This document shows, one piece after another, positions 43,087 to 52,572 of a DNA stretch of 64,000 nucleotides. Origin of the DNA: Caloranaerobacter sp050286925 (GTDB taxonomy: Bacteria > Bacillota > Clostridia > Tissierellales > Thermohalobacteraceae); assembly GCF_050286925.1 (NCBI RefSeq), contig NZ_JBFWFX010000006.1, positions 1 to 64,000 on the forward strand, in the 5' to 3' direction. Position 1 is the first letter of the stretch; each line of letters begins with the position of its first letter. The position numbers and the translations under genes were made by a program. The notes beneath the pieces are model-generated. The model ran no database searches. It saw nothing but the letters and a program-made list of their open reading frames with translations, and was not told the DNA's origin.

Positions 43087-44475
43087 ATGTTTAATTTCGA
43101 CATACATAAACATGATTTTAATCACGTGCATTTTATTGGAATAGGCGGTATTAGTATGAGTGGCCTTGCAGAAATTTTATTAAATGCAGGATATACCGTT
43201 TCAGGATCTGATATTAAAAATTCTGAGATAATAGAAAGTTTAAAAGAAAAAGGAGCTATCGTATATATAGGTCATGATAAAAATAATATAAACGGTGCAG
43301 ATTTAGTAGTCTATACATCTGCTATTAGTAAAGATAATCCAGAATATATAGAATCCATAGAAAAAAACATAGTAACTGTTGATAGAGCTACTTTTTTAGG
43401 GCAGTTAATGAGAATATACAAATCTTCTATTGCAGTTTCTGGTACACATGGAAAAACAACTACAACAGCTATGATGTCTGTTATACTTGAACATTCTAAT
43501 CTAGAACCAACTATCTTGTTAGGTGGTGTTTTGGACAGCATTGGGGGTAATGTGAAAATTGGCAAAGAAAATATATTTTTAACTGAAGCATGTGAATATA
43601 AAGGTAATTTTTTGAAATTCAATCCTAATATAGGTATAATTCTTAACATAGAAGAAGACCATTTAGATTATTTCAAAAACATTAATCATATAGTAGAAAC
43701 ATTTGCAGACTTTGCAGCATTGCTTCCTAAAGATGGATTGTTGGTTATAAATAGTGATGATATAAACACTCCAAAAATTATTAATAAAGCAAATTGTAAT
43801 ATCGTTACTTTCGGAATAAAAAATAAAAGTAACTATAAAGCAGATAATATATCTTTTACATCTGAAGGATTTCCTAATTTTAAGCTAATAATTAATAATT
43901 CAAAAGAATATAAAGTAACTCTTAAAGTAATGGGAATACATAATGTATATAACGCTTTAGCTGCTATTGCAACAGCCCATAGTCTTAATATTCCTATTAG
44001 CACCATAATAGAAGCTATTGAAAGCTATACAGGGACTCATAGAAGATTTGAAGTGAAAGGTATTATAAATGGAATTAAAATAATAGATGACTATGCACAT
44101 CATCCAACTGAAATAAAAGCAACTCTTAATGCGGCTAAAAAACTTCCACACAATAAGATATGGTGTGTATTCCAACCTCATACCTATACAAGAACTAAAG
44201 CTTTATTAAATGAGTTTAGTGAATCTTTTTATGACGCCGACAATGTAATAGTAACTGATATATATGCTGCAAGAGAGAAAGATACAGGTCTTGTTCACTC
44301 AAAAGATTTAGTAGATTTACTTACAACCAAAGGTATTAAATCTTTATATATTGATAACTTTAAAGATATTGTTGATTACTTATCAAAACAAACTAGTGAA
44401 GGTGATATTATTCTTACTGTCGGAGCAGGAGATATATATAAAGTAGGAGAGATGTTGTTAAATAATAGTCGATAG
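43087..44475 (+). CDS. murC: UDP-N-acetylmuramate--L-alanine ligase
   Basis: Adds the first amino acid to the peptidoglycan precursor. 462 residues from the ATG at 43087, which has GGGAGGT 7 bases upstream; the ORF extends to 43018 but that part lies in the A/T repeat. Motifs: IGIGGISMSGLAE (UDP binding), SGTHGKTTTT (118-127, ATP), the DYAHHPTEIKATL block and HTYTRTK. The only long plus-strand gene in the left 60 kb. Confidence 0.97.
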   Translation: MFNFDIHKHDFNHVHFIGIGGISMSGLAEILLNAGYTVSGSDIKNSEIIESLKEKGAIVYIGHDKNNINGADLVVYTSAISKDNPEYIESIEKNIVTVDRATFLGQLMRIYKSSIAVSGTHGKTTTTAMMSVILEHSNLEPTILLGGVLDSIGGNVKIGKENIFLTEACEYKGNFLKFNPNIGIILNIEEDHLDYFKNINHIVETFADFAALLPKDGLLVINSDDINTPKIINKANCNIVTFGIKNKSNYKADNISFTSEGFPNFKLIINNSKEYKVTLKVMGIHNVYNALAAIATAHSLNIPISTIIEAIESYTGTHRRFEVKGIINGIKIIDDYAHHPTEIKATLNAAKKLPHNKIWCVFQPHTYTRTKALLNEFSESFYDADNVIVTDIYAAREKDTGLVHSKDLVDLLTTKGIKSLYIDNFKDIVDYLSKQTSEGDIILTVGAGDIYKVGEMLLNNSR

Positions 44476-44479
44476 TTAA

Positions 44480-44528
44480 TAGTCAATAGTTGGTAGTCAG
44501 TAATCTATGAATTGATAACTATTGACTA
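44480..44528. terminator. convergent hairpin between murC and DUF2325 gene
   Basis: TAGTCAATAGTT (44480-44491) and AACTATTGACTA (44517-44528), a perfect 12-base stem with a 25-base loop, in the convergent gap. No clear T run follows on either strand, so terminator activity is uncertain. The sequence is a small array of TAGTCAATAGT-like units. Confidence 0.45.
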
Positions 44529-44545
44529 TTGACTAATAAACTCAA

Positions 44546-44839
44546 CTAGCATTGTATACTTTTTGATATGTTCTCTAATGCAGATTTAAATGTATTTAAA
44601 CTACTATTATGTAGTCTTAAGCTAGGTATGTTTTTATTTTTACATAGTTTAAGCGTTTTGCATACTAATTTATGTGATACTACATCTGTAAACATTACTA
44701 TATAATCAGGATTCCCGATCCTTTTATCTAAATTAGAATTCATATGTGTGAAAACCTTTATTTTACATCCATATTTTTTACCAATATCTTTATATAATTT
44801 GCACATTCTTTCATGTCCACCTATGACTACAATGCTCAT
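44546..44839 (-). CDS. DUF2325-domain protein under a Fur-type box
   Basis: 97 residues: MSIVVIGGHERMCKLYKDIGKKYGCKIKVFTHM, GNPDYIVMFTDVVSHKL and SLRLHNSSL are hallmarks of DUF2325, a small Rossmann-like family whose biochemical role is not established. It contains three cysteines and several histidines. A consensus sigma-A promoter and an iron-box palindrome overlap its transcription start, so iron control is likely. It stands alone between murC and the LCP gene. Function unknown; metal or iron-stress related by inference. Confidence 0.85.
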   Translation of the reverse strand: MSIVVIGGHERMCKLYKDIGKKYGCKIKVFTHMNSNLDKRIGNPDYIVMFTDVVSHKLVCKTLKLCKNKNIPSLRLHNSSLNTFKSALENISKSIQC

Positions 44840-44856
44840 AAATACATCTCCTTATT

Positions 44857-44875
44857 GATAATGATTTTCATTATT
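44857..44875. promoter_or_regulatory. Fur box upstream of DUF2325 gene
   Basis: GATAATGATTTTCATTATT agrees with the 19-bp Fur consensus GATAATGATAATCATTATC at 16 positions. It begins 18 bases before the start codon and covers the predicted transcription start, an ideal repressor position. Confidence 0.75.
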
Positions 44876-44881
44876 GATATA

Positions 44882-44910
44882 AATATATCAACTTTTTATG
44901 TTTTTGTCAA
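44882..44910 (-). promoter_or_regulatory. promoter of DUF2325 gene
   Basis: Minus strand: -35 TTGACA (44910-44905), 17 bases, -10 TATATT (44887-44882). Predicted start near 44875, inside the Fur box. Confidence 0.85.
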
Positions 44911-45011
44911 ATAATTTTAAATATTATCTGTTAACTTTTTTTGAATTTAGATGATTATTTCTTAAAAAATTGGTTATAAATATAAATACTTAGTCCCCCA
45001 CTCCCCCCATC

Positions 45012-45048
45012 AAAAATGGGTTCCCAAATTTATTTTGGGAACCCATTT
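45012..45048 (-). terminator. LCP gene terminator
   Basis: A 15-base perfect stem (45014-45028 with 45034-45048), loop TTTAT, with TTTTTG following on the minus strand. A run of cytosines (about 44995-45008) lies just beyond it. Confidence 0.9.
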
Positions 45049-45054
45049 ACATAG

Positions 45055-46047
45055 TTAATTTTCAGTTTCAGTATTTACATGATATAATTTCATCATCAAT
45101 TCTCTAACCTGCTTTGGGTCATATGCAAAATATGATACTTTTTTCCCACCTATGCTTTTATATATTGCTCTACCCGGAAGTGTAGTCATTGAAATATCTT
45201 CCGTCTTTATACCTATTGCCTTACCTGCATACAATAGAATATCAGTTAAACTCATATCTGTTTTAACATATTTAAAACAAGTCTGAGCTACAACTGGTAA
45301 TCTAAAACTTAAGGCTTTTTTTACAGCTGATTTAATAAATTGCTGCTGAGCTCTAATTCTACCTAAATCCCCATCAGGATAACCTACTGTATTATCATTA
45401 TTTTTCCTAAATCTCAAAAACTGAATAGCTTTCTCTCCATTCAATATCTGTCTTCCTTTCTTTAGGTGTATATGAAGAGGAGGTTTAGCTGTAGGGTCAT
45501 CATAATCCATATCAAAAGGAACATCTACCTCTACACCACCTAAAGAATCAACAATTTTCTCTACTCCAGAATAAGTTACCTTTACATAATGGTGTATTGG
45601 AACTCCACCAAGTATAGCTTCTACTGCCTTTATCGTACCTTTTACTCCTGCATCTCCATAAACAGCATTAATTTTTCTTTCATCAGCTTTTTCATAACCT
45701 AATCTGTAAAAATAAGTATCTCTAGGTATTGATATTAAATCTACTTTTTTTGTAACTGGATCGAAACTAGCGAATATTATAGTATCTGTTCTCGGTCCTT
45801 CTAATCCCAAAAGCAAAACATTTATTCTTTCACTTTCCTGTATAGCTTTTTTAAATGGGTCTAAGACTTTAGGCTTATCATCTGATGAATCACTATTATC
45901 TTCTACATTATTATCATCAGTATTTTTAATATCTTCTTGAGTCTGTGCTTTTGCATCATAAAATTTCATAAATGTAAATACTCCTGCACCTATTGCTAAA
46001 ACAAAACAAAAAAATGCAATAGTAAATACCTTAAAAAATTGTTTCAT
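45055..46047 (-). CDS. LytR-CpsA-Psr family cell-wall glycopolymer ligase
   Basis: Attaches teichoic acids or other glycopolymers to peptidoglycan. 330 residues: one N-terminal membrane anchor (about 7-27), an acidic Asn/Asp linker, then the LCP domain with VLLLGLEGPRTDTIIFASF, DLISIPRDTYFYRLG, GGVEVDVPFDMDY and FLRFRKNNDNTVGYPDGDLGRIRAQQQF. The conserved Arg and Asp residues for polyprenyl-phosphate and Mg2+ are present. Single gene with a strong terminator. Confidence 0.94.
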   Translation of the reverse strand: MKQFFKVFTIAFFCFVLAIGAGVFTFMKFYDAKAQTQEDIKNTDDNNVEDNSDSSDDKPKVLDPFKKAIQESERINVLLLGLEGPRTDTIIFASFDPVTKKVDLISIPRDTYFYRLGYEKADERKINAVYGDAGVKGTIKAVEAILGGVPIHHYVKVTYSGVEKIVDSLGGVEVDVPFDMDYDDPTAKPPLHIHLKKGRQILNGEKAIQFLRFRKNNDNTVGYPDGDLGRIRAQQQFIKSAVKKALSFRLPVVAQTCFKYVKTDMSLTDILLYAGKAIGIKTEDISMTTLPGRAIYKSIGGKKVSYFAYDPKQVRELMMKLYHVNTETEN

Positions 46048-46213
46048 ATATCTTCACCTTCCTAAACAATATGCTAATTTATTACTGCATACATATAAAA
46101 GAGTCCAGTATTATTATAACACATTATTTATAATATTAAGTTACACTTAAGTTACAGATATTTGAATTACTAAATGATTATAGCATTAAATTTGTTTTTT
46201 TTCAAACCTAAAT

Positions 46214-46237
46214 AGGGTGAGCTTTTTAGCTCACCCT
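46214..46237 (-). terminator. thlA terminator
   Basis: AGGGTGAGCT (46214-46223) and AGCTCACCCT (46228-46237), loop TTTT; it touches the thlA stop. The tail on the minus strand is only moderately T-rich. Confidence 0.78.
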
Positions 46238-47415
46238 TATCTTTCAACAATAACTGCTGTACCTTGACCTCCACCAATACATAGAGTCGCAAGCCCATAT
46301 TTAGATTTTCTTCTTATCATCTCATAAATTAACGTTACAAGAATTCTTGCTCCTGAAGCTCCTATCGGATGTCCTAAAGCTATAGCCCCACCATTCACAT
46401 TAACTTTTTCTGGATCTAATCCCAAATCCCTCATAACAGCTATTGATTGCGCTGCAAACGCCTCATTTGCTTCAATCAAATCTAAATCTTCCACTTTTAG
46501 CCCCGCTCTTTCTAATGCTTTCTTCGTAGCTGGAACAGGCCCATAGCCCATAATTTTTGGATCTAACGCCGCTGAAGCATACGATTTAATAGTAACTAAA
46601 GGCTCTATTCCTAATTCTTCTGCTTTTTCTTTAGCCATTACAATCAACATAGCCGCACCATCATTTATCCCTGAAGCATTGCCTGCTGTTACAGTACCAT
46701 CTTTTTTAAATGCAGGTTTTAATTTTGCAAGCTTTTCAAGAGTAGTTCCATGTCTAGGATATTCATCTGTATCTACAATAATAGGATCTTCTTTTCTTTG
46801 CGGCACTTCAACAGGAACTATTTCATCTTTAAATTTGCCTTCTTTCTGTGCTTTTTCTGCTTTAAGCTGACTTTGTAATGCAAACTCATCTTGTTCTTCC
46901 CTAGATATATTCCATTTTTCAGCTATATTTTCAGCCGTTATACCCATATGATAATTATTGAATATATCTGTTAATCCGTCATGAATCATTGTATCAATTA
47001 GCTCGGCATGCCCCATCTTAAGTCCCCATCTGACTCTAGGTACAAGATATGGAGCATTACTCATACTTTCAGTACCACCTGCTAAAATAACATCAGCATC
47101 TCCTAACATAATAAACTGTGCTGCCATACTTACAGCTCTAAGCCCAGAACCACAAACTTTATTAATTGTCATAGCTGGTGTAGTCTCTGGAAGACCTGCT
47201 CCTAAAGCTATTTGTCTTGCTGGATTTTGACCTAAACCTGCCGATAAAATATTTCCAACTATTACTTCATCAATCATATCTTCTTTAATACCAGCTCTTT
47301 TGATTGCCTCCTTAGCAGCTACTACACCTAAGTCTACTGCAGATAATTTAGATAAACTACCACCAAAACTTCCTATAGGCGTTCTGGCTGCACCAACAAT
47401 AACAACTTCTCTCAC
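46237..47415 (-). CDS. thlA: Acetyl-CoA C-acetyltransferase (thiolase)
   Basis: Condenses two acetyl-CoA to acetoacetyl-CoA, or cleaves it. 392 residues. Nucleophile C88 in NKVCGSGLRAV, base in GGAIALGHPIGASGARI and the second cysteine in ATLCIGGGQGTA. GTG start with AGGGGG. Third after crt and hbd, giving a crotonyl-CoA forming set. No bcd/etf genes for the last step to butyryl-CoA are in the window. Confidence 0.96.
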   Translation of the reverse strand: MREVVIVGAARTPIGSFGGSLSKLSAVDLGVVAAKEAIKRAGIKEDMIDEVIVGNILSAGLGQNPARQIALGAGLPETTPAMTINKVCGSGLRAVSMAAQFIMLGDADVILAGGTESMSNAPYLVPRVRWGLKMGHAELIDTMIHDGLTDIFNNYHMGITAENIAEKWNISREEQDEFALQSQLKAEKAQKEGKFKDEIVPVEVPQRKEDPIIVDTDEYPRHGTTLEKLAKLKPAFKKDGTVTAGNASGINDGAAMLIVMAKEKAEELGIEPLVTIKSYASAALDPKIMGYGPVPATKKALERAGLKVEDLDLIEANEAFAAQSIAVMRDLGLDPEKVNVNGGAIALGHPIGASGARILVTLIYEMIRRKSKYGLATLCIGGGQGTAVIVER

Positions 47416-47453
47416 ATTTATAACCCCCTATAAACTAATAATATTTCTAAAAT

Positions 47454-47473
47454 AGGCTAACAGCTATCAGCCT
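47454..47473. terminator. hairpin after hbd
   Basis: AGGCT and AGCCT flank a partly paired core (GGCTAACAGCTATCAGCC). The stronger T run (seven) is on the plus strand, so it probably only weakens read-through from hbd to thlA. Confidence 0.5.
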
Positions 47474-47481
47474 TTTTTTCA

Positions 47482-48327
47482 TTATTTACTGTAATCAAAA
47501 AATCCTTTTCCTGTTTTTCTTCCTAATAAACCACCTCTAACCATTTTCCTTAATAATGGATGTGGTCTGTATTTAGAATCACCAAATTCTTTATATAAAA
47601 CTTCCATAATAGCTAAACAAACATCATTTCCTATAAGGTCAGCAAGTGCTAATGGTCCTATAGGATGGTTTGCGCCTAATTTCATAGCATTATCAATACT
47701 CTCTGCTGATGCAACACCATCTGCTAAAATACCAACTGCTTCATTAATCATTGGAATAAGTATTCTGTTTACTACAAACCCAGGAGCTTCCTCAACTTCA
47801 ACTGGAGTTTTACCAAGCTCTACTGATAAATCACATACAAACTTCTTAGTATCATCTGAAGTCGCAATACCTTTTATAATTTCAACAAGTTTCATAACTG
47901 GTACTGGATTGAAAAAATGCATTCCTATAACTTTTTCAGGTCTATTAGTTACACTTGCTATTTCTGTAATAGATAAAGACGAAGTGTTTGTTGCAAATAT
48001 CGCTTCTGGTTTACATACTTTATCTAATTCTTCAAATATTTTTTTCTTTATTTCCATATTCTCAACTGCTGCTTCAATAACTATATCTACATCTTTTATT
48101 AAATCAATATCGATAGTAGTCGTAATTCTACCAAGAACTTGATTTTTTTCTTCTTCTGTAATTCTCTCTTTTTTTACATTTCTATCCAAATTTTTAGTGA
48201 TGATAGATATTCCTCTTTGAAGATATTTTTCTTCAATATCTTTTAATATTACTTCATGCCCTGCTTGTGCCAAAACTTGAGCTATGCCTGCCCCCATTGT
48301 ACCCGCACCAATAACACAAACCTTCAT
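47482..48327 (-). CDS. hbd: 3-hydroxybutyryl-CoA dehydrogenase
   Basis: Reduces acetoacetyl-CoA to 3-hydroxybutyryl-CoA with NAD(P)H. 281 residues from the ATG at 48327 with GGGGGAG upstream. Rossmann GAGTMGAGIAQVLAQAGHEV at the N-terminus, catalytic His-Glu pair in GMHFFNPVPVMKLVEII, and the C-terminal domain with NRILIPMINEAVGIL and GPLALADLIGNDV. 39 bases after crt. Confidence 0.97.
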   Translation of the reverse strand: MKVCVIGAGTMGAGIAQVLAQAGHEVILKDIEEKYLQRGISIITKNLDRNVKKERITEEEKNQVLGRITTTIDIDLIKDVDIVIEAAVENMEIKKKIFEELDKVCKPEAIFATNTSSLSITEIASVTNRPEKVIGMHFFNPVPVMKLVEIIKGIATSDDTKKFVCDLSVELGKTPVEVEEAPGFVVNRILIPMINEAVGILADGVASAESIDNAMKLGANHPIGPLALADLIGNDVCLAIMEVLYKEFGDSKYRPHPLLRKMVRGGLLGRKTGKGFFDYSK

Positions 48328-48369
48328 CAAATCTCCCCCTTTAAAATTTATTTTAAAAATCTGTTTTAA

Positions 48370-49149
48370 TTACTGATTTTTAAACTCTGGCTTCCTTTTT
48401 TCAATAAAAGCAGTCATTCCTTCTTTCTGGTCATATGTAGCAAAACATAATGAGAATAGATTTCTTTCTATTTCCATTCCTGTTTCAATATCTGTTTCAA
48501 AACCTCTATTTATAGCTATTTTTGAATATCTTACCGCAATCTGACCTTTAGAAGCTATCTTCTTGGCAAGTTCAATAGCAGTATTCATAAGCTCATCAGG
48601 TTTAACTACTTTATTTACAAGTCCTATCTTTTCAGCTTCATTGGCATCTATCATATCTCCAGTAAATATCAACTCTTTAGCTTTAGCTACACCAACTAAA
48701 CGTGATAATCTTTGAGTTCCTGCAAATCCAGGAGTAATACCTAGTCCTACTTCTGGCTGTCCAAATTTTGCTTTTTCAGATGCTATCCTAATGTCGCAAC
48801 ACATTGCAAGTTCACATCCACCACCTAAAGCAAACCCATTTACAGCTGCTATGACTACCTTTTCCATAAGTTCAATCTTTCTAAAAACTTCTAATCCTTG
48901 TTTTGCAAACTTTCTAGCAGCTTCTGAAGTCATATCTTTCATTTCTAAAATATCAGCCCCTGCAACAAACGCTTTCCCCTCTCCTGTTATTATAACTACA
49001 TGGATATCTTTATCCTTCTCTATTTGATCTACTGCATCGCTTAGTTCTTCTAAAACTTCAGAATTTAAAGCATTCAAAGCTTTAGGTCTGTTGATAGTTA
49101 ATATACATATATTACCCTCTTTTTTTAGTAAAAGGTTTTCATACTCCAT
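48370..49149 (-). CDS. crt: Enoyl-CoA hydratase (crotonase)
   Basis: Interconverts 3-hydroxybutyryl-CoA and crotonyl-CoA. 259 residues. Oxyanion-hole glycines in GEGKAFVAGADILEMKDM and VNGFALGGGCELAMCCDIR; both catalytic glutamates appear kept (GGGCE, GQPEVGLGITPGFAG). GGAGGTG ribosome site. First gene of crt-hbd-thlA. No clear Rex or sigma-A site was recognised in the 200-base gap upstream. Confidence 0.95.
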   Translation of the reverse strand: MEYENLLLKKEGNICILTINRPKALNALNSEVLEELSDAVDQIEKDKDIHVVIITGEGKAFVAGADILEMKDMTSEAARKFAKQGLEVFRKIELMEKVVIAAVNGFALGGGCELAMCCDIRIASEKAKFGQPEVGLGITPGFAGTQRLSRLVGVAKAKELIFTGDMIDANEAEKIGLVNKVVKPDELMNTAIELAKKIASKGQIAVRYSKIAINRGFETDIETGMEIERNLFSLCFATYDQKEGMTAFIEKRKPEFKNQ

Positions 49150-49320
49150 ACTATCACCTCCTTATCTTTTAACATACTTTATCACTTATTCTATTACAAA
49201 AAATATATCAAAATTACTCCATCTCTTTAAATAATATATATTTCATAATTCTTTAAAAATTCAAACAATCCTCTTTTATTAAAAAGTCTTTTACTAAATT
49301 TTAATAACTTTTTTATAATA

Positions 49321-49350
49321 AAAGAAACCATTCTGATTGCAGAATGGTTT
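49321..49350 (-). terminator. accA terminator
   Basis: AAACCATTCTG (49325-49335) and CAGAATGGTTT (49340-49350), then TTTCTTTTATT on the minus strand. Closes the acc operon. Confidence 0.87.
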
Positions 49351-50300
49351 TACCGCCAAATTCCTATTTTCCTAATTTTATCATACCTTAAATCAAGTAA
49401 ATCTTTTTTATCTAATTTCATCAATTTAGGAATTTCACTTAATATATATTCTTTTATTTTTTCTGCTACAAAATCCATATCCTTATGAGCTCCACCCAAA
49501 GGTTCCTCAATTATTTTATCTATAACTCCAAACTCTAGTAAATCTTTGGAAGTTAATTTCATAATATTTGCAGCTTTTTGAGCTAAACTTGCATCTTTCC
49601 ATAATATACTTGCAAGCCCTTCTGGTGATATAACAGAATAAACGGAATGTTCTAGCATACAAACTCTATCGCCTACTCCTAAAGCTAAAGCTCCACCACT
49701 TCCACCTTCTCCAATTACAATAATAATTATAGGCACCTTTAACTTGCTCATTTCAATAAGATTTGTTGCAATAGCCTCTCCTTGTCCTCTTTCCTCTGCT
49801 CCTATGCCACAATATGCACCAGGTGTATCAATAAAAGTTATAATTGGTCTATTAAATTTTTCAGCTTGTTTCATAAGTCTCAATGCCTTTCTATATCCTT
49901 CTGGATGAGGCATCCCAAAATTTCTTTCTATATTTTCTTTTAAATCTTTACCTTTTTGATGCCCAATTACAGTTACAGGAATACCTTCTATTGTACCTAT
50001 TCCACCAATTATCGCTTTGTCATCTCCATAGAGTCTATCCCCGTGAAATTCAATAAAATTAGGAATTATCTTTTTTATATAGTCAATAGATGTAGGCCTT
50101 TCTGGAAGTCTTGCAATCTTTACTTTTTGCCATGGTGTTAAATCCTCATATACTTGTTTTCTCATTGTATCTAATTTAATTTTCAATATATCTATTTCCT
50201 TTGATAAGTCTACATTATGCTCTTTACTAAATTTTTCTAATTCCTTGACTTTATTTTCTAATTCTATTAAAGGCTGTTCAAATTCTAAATGATTAAACAT
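49350..50300 (-). CDS. accA: Acetyl-CoA carboxylase carboxyltransferase, alpha subunit
   Basis: 316 residues from the ATG at 50300 (AGAGGTG upstream). Has LDTMRKQVYEDLTPWQKVKIARLPERPTS-type entry sequence, GHQKGKDLKENIERNFGMPHPEGYRKALR, and the oxyanion glycines in TPGAYCGIGAEERGQGEAIA and GEGGSGGALALGVGD. Forms malonyl-CoA with AccD from carboxybiotin on AccB. Overlaps accD by 8 bases, so translation is coupled. Confidence 0.96.
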   Translation of the reverse strand: MFNHLEFEQPLIELENKVKELEKFSKEHNVDLSKEIDILKIKLDTMRKQVYEDLTPWQKVKIARLPERPTSIDYIKKIIPNFIEFHGDRLYGDDKAIIGGIGTIEGIPVTVIGHQKGKDLKENIERNFGMPHPEGYRKALRLMKQAEKFNRPIITFIDTPGAYCGIGAEERGQGEAIATNLIEMSKLKVPIIIIVIGEGGSGGALALGVGDRVCMLEHSVYSVISPEGLASILWKDASLAQKAANIMKLTSKDLLEFGVIDKIIEEPLGGAHKDMDFVAEKIKEYILSEIPKLMKLDKKDLLDLRYDKIRKIGIWR

Positions 50301-51204
50301 CTGACTCACCTCTTAAAGAGTGTATATACAATATATCTGCCAATACATCTCTTAGATTTTTTCTATGGACTATCTTGTCTACAAAACCTTTATCTTTTAA
50401 GAACTCAGCTCTTTGAAAGCCTTCAGGAAGTTTCTGCCTTATAGTTTGTTCAATTACTCTAGGCCCTGCAAAACCGATAAGAGCTCCTGGTTCAGATATT
50501 ATAATATCTCCTAACATAGCAAAACTTGCTGTAACTCCACCTGTAGTTGGATCTGTAAGAACCGATATATATAAAAGTCCTTCTTCTGAAAGCCTTCCTA
50601 ATGCAGCAGAAGTTTTTGCCATCTGCATAAGAGACAATATACCTTCTTGCATCCTAGCTCCTCCAGATGCAGAAAATATAATTAAAGGCATTTTTTTCTC
50701 TATTGCCCTTTCTATCGCTCTAGTTATTTTTTCTCCTACAACAGAGCCCATACTTCCCATCATAAAATTAGGCTCCATAATACATGCAATGCACCCATGC
50801 CCTTTAATTTTCCCTTCACCCGTTACTACAGCTTCATCAAGCCCTGTCTTTACTCTATAATCTTCTATCTTTTTTTCATACTCTGGAAAATTTAAAGGGT
50901 TTGCTGGTTTTAATTCTTTATCATATTCATTAAAACTTCCATTATCAAAAATTATATTTATCCTCTCTGTTGAGCCTATTCTAAAATGATAATCGCATTT
51001 AGTACAAACCATTAAATTTTTCTTTACTTTATCTATAAAAAGTACTTCTCCACACTTTTTGCATGTAATATGCTTATCATCATTTATCACAGTTTTCTCT
51101 TTTACCATTTTAGACTTATCATCTATTGGCTTTTTGACTTCCTTTTCCTCTTTATATAAAGTTATAGTTGCATACTTTCTTTTATGAAAGAGGTCTTTTA
51201 TCAT
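50293..51204 (-). CDS. accD: Acetyl-CoA carboxylase carboxyltransferase, beta subunit
   Basis: 303 residues from the ATG at 51204, six bases after GAGAGGTG. The N-terminal zinc ribbon is complete (CKKCGEVLF ... CTKCDYHF). The crotonase-type core has FSASGGARMQEGILSLMQMAKTS and VLTDPTTGGVTASFAMLGDI. Membrane-proximal cytoplasmic enzyme of fatty-acid synthesis. Third gene of accBCDA. Confidence 0.96.
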   Translation of the reverse strand: MIKDLFHKRKYATITLYKEEKEVKKPIDDKSKMVKEKTVINDDKHITCKKCGEVLFIDKVKKNLMVCTKCDYHFRIGSTERINIIFDNGSFNEYDKELKPANPLNFPEYEKKIEDYRVKTGLDEAVVTGEGKIKGHGCIACIMEPNFMMGSMGSVVGEKITRAIERAIEKKMPLIIFSASGGARMQEGILSLMQMAKTSAALGRLSEEGLLYISVLTDPTTGGVTASFAMLGDIIISEPGALIGFAGPRVIEQTIRQKLPEGFQRAEFLKDKGFVDKIVHRKNLRDVLADILYIHSLRGESDV

Positions 51205-51209
51205 TTTTT

Positions 51210-52568
51210 TCACCTCTCAGCATATTTTTCTAGAATAACCTCATTTACAAACGAAGTATCAATTTCATTTTTGATAAATCTTTCGTTATTTAAGATATCC
51301 AAATGAAAATCTATATTAGTGCTAACCCCTTCAATCACTGTTTCCTCTAAAGCTCTTTTCATTCTGTTAATCGCTTCTAATCTATTCTCTCCCCAAACGA
51401 TTATTTTCGCAATCATAGAATCATATGTCGGTGGTATCATATATCCGCTATATAAATGGCTATCTACTCTAACACCATATCCACCCGCTGTATGATAAAC
51501 CTCTACCAAACCTGGTGAAGGTCTGAAGTTCTCTTTAACATCTTCCGCATTTATTCTACATTCAATAGCATGCCCTTTTATAATCACATCTTGTTGTGAT
51601 ATACTTAACTTTTCTCCTGCTGCTATTTTAATCTGCTCTTTTATTAAATCTATACCCGTTACTGCTTCTGTTACAGGATGCTCTACTTGTATCCTCGTAT
51701 TCATCTCAATAAAATAAAAATTTTTGTCTTTATCCAACAAAAATTCCACAGTACCAGCATTAACATAACCCACAGCCTTAGCAGCTTTTATTGCAGCTTC
51801 ACCCATTCTATTTCTCAACTCTTCATCAACTACTGCACTTGGAGCTTCTTCAAGCACCTTCTGATTTCTTCGCTGCAGAGAACAATCTCTATCTCCTAAA
51901 TGAATAATATTTCCATATTCATCAGCTAATATCTGAAATTCTATATGCCTAGGATTTTCAATAAACTTTTCTATATACATAGAACCATCATTAAATGCAG
52001 ATAATGCCTCTCTTTGTGCCATAATAAAATTCTTCTCAAATTCCTCTTCACTACGCACTATCCTCATACCTCTACCGCCGCCGCCACTAGCTGCTTTTAT
52101 CATTACAGGAAACCCTATTTTTTTTGCAACATCTTTAGCTTCATCTAATCCTTTTACAGAGCCTTCAGAACCAGGAACAACTGGAACTTTAGCATTAATC
52201 ATAGTCCTTCTTGCTTCAGCCTTATCCCCCATTTTTATTATATGTTCAGGATAAGGTCCTATAAATTTAATACCATGTTCTTTACAAACTGATGCGAATT
52301 TGAAATTTTCGGATAAAAAGCCGTATCCAGGATGAATTGCATCTGCCCCCACACATAGAGCTGCACTAATTATATTTTGTATATTTAAATAACTTTTTGC
52401 CGACGATGCTGGCCCTATACATATAGCTTCATCAGCTAAATGAACATGCAAACAATCTTTATCCATTTCTGAATACACAGCAACAGTTTTTATCCCCATT
52501 TCCTTACAAGCCCTTATAATTCTAACTGCTATTTCGCCTCTGTTCGATACTAATACTTTTTTAAACAT
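51210..52568 (-). CDS. accC: Biotin carboxylase subunit of acetyl-CoA carboxylase
   Basis: Carboxylates the biotin of AccB with bicarbonate and ATP. 452 residues. ATP-grasp fold: KVLVSNRGEIAVRIIRACKEMG, glycine-rich loop KAASGGGGRGMRIV, GDRDCSLQRRNQKVLEEAPS, and FIEMNTRIQVEHPVTEAVTG with the catalytic Arg. Together with accB it could in principle also serve other carboxylases, but its neighbours are accD and accA. Confidence 0.97.
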   Translation of the reverse strand: MFKKVLVSNRGEIAVRIIRACKEMGIKTVAVYSEMDKDCLHVHLADEAICIGPASSAKSYLNIQNIISAALCVGADAIHPGYGFLSENFKFASVCKEHGIKFIGPYPEHIIKMGDKAEARRTMINAKVPVVPGSEGSVKGLDEAKDVAKKIGFPVMIKAASGGGGRGMRIVRSEEEFEKNFIMAQREALSAFNDGSMYIEKFIENPRHIEFQILADEYGNIIHLGDRDCSLQRRNQKVLEEAPSAVVDEELRNRMGEAAIKAAKAVGYVNAGTVEFLLDKDKNFYFIEMNTRIQVEHPVTEAVTGIDLIKEQIKIAAGEKLSISQQDVIIKGHAIECRINAEDVKENFRPSPGLVEVYHTAGGYGVRVDSHLYSGYMIPPTYDSMIAKIIVWGENRLEAINRMKRALEETVIEGVSTNIDFHLDILNNERFIKNEIDTSFVNEVILEKYAER

Positions 52569-52572
52569 AACC

